Assembly: GCA_964452115.1 (NCBI GenBank)
Contig: CAYVKY010000039.1
Span: forward strand, 1-16,319
Length of the DNA: 16,319 nucleotides
DNA from: CAYVKY01 sp964452115
GTDB lineage: Bacteria; Bacteroidota; Ignavibacteria; Tepidaquicellales; Tepidaquicellaceae
Direction: 5' to 3'
Below are positions 14,144-16,319 of the stretch, piece by piece; position 1 is the first letter of the stretch, and every line of letters starts with the position of its first letter. The notes beneath the pieces were generated by a model that was not told where the DNA came from, did no database searches, and saw nothing but the letters and a program-made list of their open reading frames with translations. The position numbers were made by a program, and so were the translations under genes.

Positions 14144-15460
14144 ATGAATAAGAAAATTTTAATAATAATTATTGCTGCGGTGCTTCTGATATCAAACGGA
14201 GTATTTATTTATCTGTACCTGAATAAAGACAACGCGCCGCAGGTAACAAAAAAAGCAGAACTCTACGTTTGCCCGATGCATCCTCAGATACAATCCGACC
14301 ATCCGGGCATCTGTCCGATATGCCACATGGAACTCGTGCTGAAAACGGGACTTGATTCCGCAAAAACGGAAATGTCAGAAGGCGAAATCACACTGTCGCC
14401 TGCAGAGCAGGTGGTAGCGAATGTAAAAACCGAATTTGCATCTTTCGGTTCATACACAACTTCGATTAATGCAAACGGGGTTGTAAAGCAGCGTGATGAT
14501 GCCTTGCGCCAGATATCTTCGCCGGTAAAAGGAAAAATTACAAAGCTGTATATCAATTACGAAGGGCAGAAGGTCAGCGCCGGACAAAAGGCATTTGAAC
14601 TTTATTCGCCCGAACTCATAGCAACTCAGAAAGAATTTTTGCTTGCTTATGAAAATTCACTCCGTGCGCAGGAGTCAAATAACGCCGGCGTCAGGGAAAG
14701 TGCGCAGGCAGTGCTGAATGCTGCGCGTCAGAGGCTTGCACTTTGGTTTGTTGATGAATCTGAAATCAATGAACTGATGCAGACGCGTCAGGTGAAAAAT
14801 TCGCTGACATATTATTCCGATTTTTCCGGAGTTGTTACGAAAAAATATTTCAATGAAGGCAGCTGGGTGATGGAAGGTGCAACGGTGCTTGATGTAGTGA
14901 ACCTGTCATCGGTTTGGGTGATGGCAAATATTTACGAAAGCGACCTGAGCAAAATTGCAGCCGGTCAGCCCGCACTTGTAACGGTGAACGACAAAGCGAT
15001 TAAAGGCAGGGTAGATTACATCACGCCAAGTGTGAATCCCGATACGAGAACAATTGAAGTCAGAATCACAATTCCGAATTCCGGACTATATTTCAAACCG
15101 GAAATGTATGTGAAGGTGAATATCGAAACAGGTAAAACCTCGCGCTCTATTGTGCTTCCACGCACCGCGGTTCTTCGCACGGGAAAAATGGATATGGTAT
15201 ATGTAAAAAAATCCGGAAATGTGTTCTCGCCGAAACCGGTAGAAATTTCAGGCGAGCAGGATGATAAATATCTTATCAAATCGGGAATTGACGAAGGTGA
15301 CGAAGTGGTTGTCAGTGCGGGATTCCTGATAGACAGCGAAACACGTATACGAATGGGCTCAAGCAGCAGCATGCCGGGAATGGATATGTCATCAGGAAAA
15401 AATGATATGCAGATTAAAGAAGGCGATGCCCTCAAAGACACAAAACAACATCAACATTAA
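14144..15460 (+). CDS. cusB: RND efflux periplasmic adaptor with heavy-metal-binding domain (CusB-like)
   Basis: Membrane fusion protein linking the inner-membrane pump to the outer-membrane channel and, in the Cus family, passing metal to the pump. The 438 residues begin with a membrane anchor or signal segment (about 4-26). A heavy-metal-binding domain follows at about 40-66: Y-V-C-P-M-H-P with C43 and H46, then C-P-I-C-H-M with C57, C60 and H61. Barrel-sandwich and lipoyl-like parts flank a helical hairpin (about 155-215); the beta-barrel domain (about 255-330) includes P-S-V-N-P-D-T-R-T-I-E-V-R, a family hallmark. The C-terminal tail (about 403-438) carries M404, M410, M413, M415, M422 and ends H-Q-H, suggesting an added soft-metal site. 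Copper or silver is the likely substrate, by analogy with CusB. Confidence 0.93.
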   Translation: MNKKILIIIIAAVLLISNGVFIYLYLNKDNAPQVTKKAELYVCPMHPQIQSDHPGICPICHMELVLKTGLDSAKTEMSEGEITLSPAEQVVANVKTEFASFGSYTTSINANGVVKQRDDALRQISSPVKGKITKLYINYEGQKVSAGQKAFELYSPELIATQKEFLLAYENSLRAQESNNAGVRESAQAVLNAARQRLALWFVDESEINELMQTRQVKNSLTYYSDFSGVVTKKYFNEGSWVMEGATVLDVVNLSSVWVMANIYESDLSKIAAGQPALVTVNDKAIKGRVDYITPSVNPDTRTIEVRITIPNSGLYFKPEMYVKVNIETGKTSRSIVLPRTAVLRTGKMDMVYVKKSGNVFSPKPVEISGEQDDKYLIKSGIDEGDEVVVSAGFLIDSETRIRMGSSSSMPGMDMSSGKNDMQIKEGDALKDTKQHQH

Positions 15461-15480
15461 ATCATTAAATAAAATAAAAA

Positions 15481-15954
15481 ATGAAAACAATAAAATTTTT
15501 CGCGGCACTTTTAATCATTCCTGTAATTATTCTTACGGGTTGTTCAAAACAGGAAAACAAAATTTCAAACACAAGCGAAAATCAGACAGTGCAGTCCGAT
15601 ACATCCCGCAAAATGGAAAGCGAAACTCCGCAGGAAAATCAGGAACAAATGAAAACTGAAAAAGGTGCAAACATAGTGCATAAAATGATAAATGTACCTA
15701 CAGTGCAATGCGACAATTGCAAAGCCAATCTTACAAAAGTTCTGAAAAATGTAAAAGGCGTAAAATCATTTGAAATTGATATTGATAAAAAGATAATTCA
15801 TTTGAATTTTGATAATTCCCAGACGGATATTAATAAAATTGATTATGCAATCGCGGCAGCAGGATACGATGCAGACGGCAAAAAAGCAAATCCTGAAGCA
15901 TACGATAAACTCGATGATTGCTGCAAAAAACCGGAAGACAGAAAAAATAAATAA
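15481..15954 (+). CDS. HMA-domain lipoprotein, putative metallochaperone of the efflux operon
   Basis: A 157-residue lipoprotein: basic start, hydrophobic segment and lipobox L-T-G-C with lipidated C21. A Glu/Gln/Ser-rich, low-complexity tether (about 22-63) leads to a heavy-metal-associated domain (about 66-132) of the MerP/Atx1 ferredoxin-like type. The metal-binding loop is T-V-Q-C-D-N-C-K, with C77-x-x-C80, followed by the expected V-K-G-V and A-G-Y-D-A patterns. The tail ends D-D-C-C-K-K (C147-C148), a further possible thiol site. It lies 20 nt after cusB and 8 nt before cusA, all in one direction. HMA domains bind Cu(I), Zn or Hg(II); on the periplasmic face here it probably delivers metal to the pump, a role like that of the unrelated CusF. 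Which membrane it is anchored to is not clear from the sequence. Confidence 0.88.
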   Translation: MKTIKFFAALLIIPVIILTGCSKQENKISNTSENQTVQSDTSRKMESETPQENQEQMKTEKGANIVHKMINVPTVQCDNCKANLTKVLKNVKGVKSFEIDIDKKIIHLNFDNSQTDINKIDYAIAAAGYDADGKKANPEAYDKLDDCCKKPEDRKNK

Positions 15955-15962
15955 GACAAAAA

Positions 15963-16319
15963 ATGATAGAAAAAATCATAGATTTTTCCGTAAAAAACAG
16001 ATTTGCTATTATTATATTATACCTCGGGATAATCGGCTACGGCATTTACTCTATGATGCATACACCGGTTGATGCCATCCCCGATTTGTCGGAAAATCAG
16101 GTTATCATCTGGACGGAATGGATGGGCAGGAGTCCCGAAATAGTTGAAGACCAGATTACATACCCGCTGACTACCAATCTTCAGGGAATGCCGAAGGTAA
16201 AAGCTGTGAGAAGCCAGTCAATGTTCGGAATGAGTTTTATTTATGTAATCTTCGAAGACAATGTTGATATATACTGGGCAAGAAGCCGTGTGCTCGAAAA
16301 ACTTTCGCAGGTGCAGGGC
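15963..16319 (+). CDS. cusA: CusA/CzcA-family heavy-metal RND efflux pump (3'-truncated by window edge)
   Basis: The first 119 codons of an inner-membrane proton-driven metal pump that normally has more than 1000 residues. The ATG at 15963 starts a short amphipathic segment (I-I-D-F-S-V-K-N-R) and transmembrane helix 1 (about 14-31). The HME-RND signatures follow: P-V-D-A-I-P-D-L-S-E-N-Q-V-I (35-48), V-E-D-Q-I-T-Y-P-L-T (61-70), F-G-M-S-F-I-Y-V-I-F-E-D (88-99), and D-I-Y-W-A-R-S-R-V-L-E (102-112). These read closer to the monovalent Cu/Ag (CusA) branch than to the Zn/Co/Cd (CzcA) branch, notably the F-E-D and Y-W-A-R-S-R segments, but the diagnostic methionines lie beyond the window. The gene is intact as far as it can be seen. 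Confidence 0.93.
   Translation, partial: MIEKIIDFSVKNRFAIIILYLGIIGYGIYSMMHTPVDAIPDLSENQVIIWTEWMGRSPEIVEDQITYPLTTNLQGMPKVKAVRSQSMFGMSFIYVIFEDNVDIYWARSRVLEKLSQVQG

Noticed and set aside
15016..15441. 141-codon minus-strand frame inside the cusB-like gene
   Set aside because: Antisense shadow of a conserved adaptor; low-complexity Ser/Ile-rich translation.
15809..16072. 87-codon plus-strand frame overlapping the HMA lipoprotein and cusA
   Set aside because: It is an out-of-frame reading across two genes whose own frames are clearly conserved.
1..16319. CRISPR arrays, tRNA or rRNA genes, insertion sequences
   Set aside because: No regularly spaced repeats, cloverleaf-like sequence, rRNA segments or transposase-like reading frame were recognised; this was by eye, so a tRNA scan would be the decisive check.

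Overview
The window looks like chromosome from a Gram-negative member of the Bacteroidota-Chlorobi-Ignavibacteria assemblage, most likely Ignavibacteria-like. Three things point there: a C-terminal type IX secretion sorting domain with the YPNPFNP motif, an LpxC-FabZ fusion of the kind known from Bacteroidota and Chlorobi, and frequent starts without a clear Shine-Dalgarno sequence, many of them TTG. This placement is inference from gene content; there is no rRNA gene here.

Layout. Positions 1-1545 (+) hold the 3' part of a large secreted protein with tandem Ig/Fn3-like modules and a T9SS sorting tail. Positions 1634-2845 (+) hold pgk (phosphoglycerate kinase). A short convergent intergenic region (2846-3019) carries a strong minus-strand terminator and two related small palindromic repeats. 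Positions 3020-12196 (-) are one tightly packed run of nine genes, read in transcription order: ddl, a ftsB/divIC-like gene, trpS, uppS, bamA, ompH, ompH, lpxD, lpxC-fabZ. A candidate promoter lies upstream of ddl and the terminator lies just past lpxC-fabZ, so a complete operon seems to be in view. Its theme is envelope construction: peptidoglycan precursor (Ddl), lipid carrier (UppS), division (FtsB), outer-membrane protein insertion and chaperoning (BamA, two OmpH/Skp), and lipid A plus fatty acid synthesis (LpxD, LpxC-FabZ). TrpRS is the odd member and carries a cysteine pattern like that of iron-sulfur TrpRS enzymes.

Divergent from ddl, positions 12425-16319 (+) hold a heavy-metal (probably Cu/Ag) efflux operon: a small exported Cys-rich protein, a TolC-family outer-membrane channel, a CusB-like adaptor with an N-terminal metal-binding domain and a Met/His-rich tail, a lipoprotein carrying an HMA metal-binding domain, and the first 119 codons of a CusA-type RND pump cut by the window edge. 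A plausible model is that the two small extracytoplasmic thiol proteins bind metal and hand it to the tripartite pump, filling the role CusF plays in Escherichia coli.

No rRNA, tRNA, CRISPR array or insertion sequence was recognised. No gene-free stretch exceeds 300 bases. The most unusual items are the metal-efflux accessory proteins, the Fe-S-type TrpRS cysteine motif, the repeat nested inside a terminator, and several perfect inverted repeats in intergenic positions.
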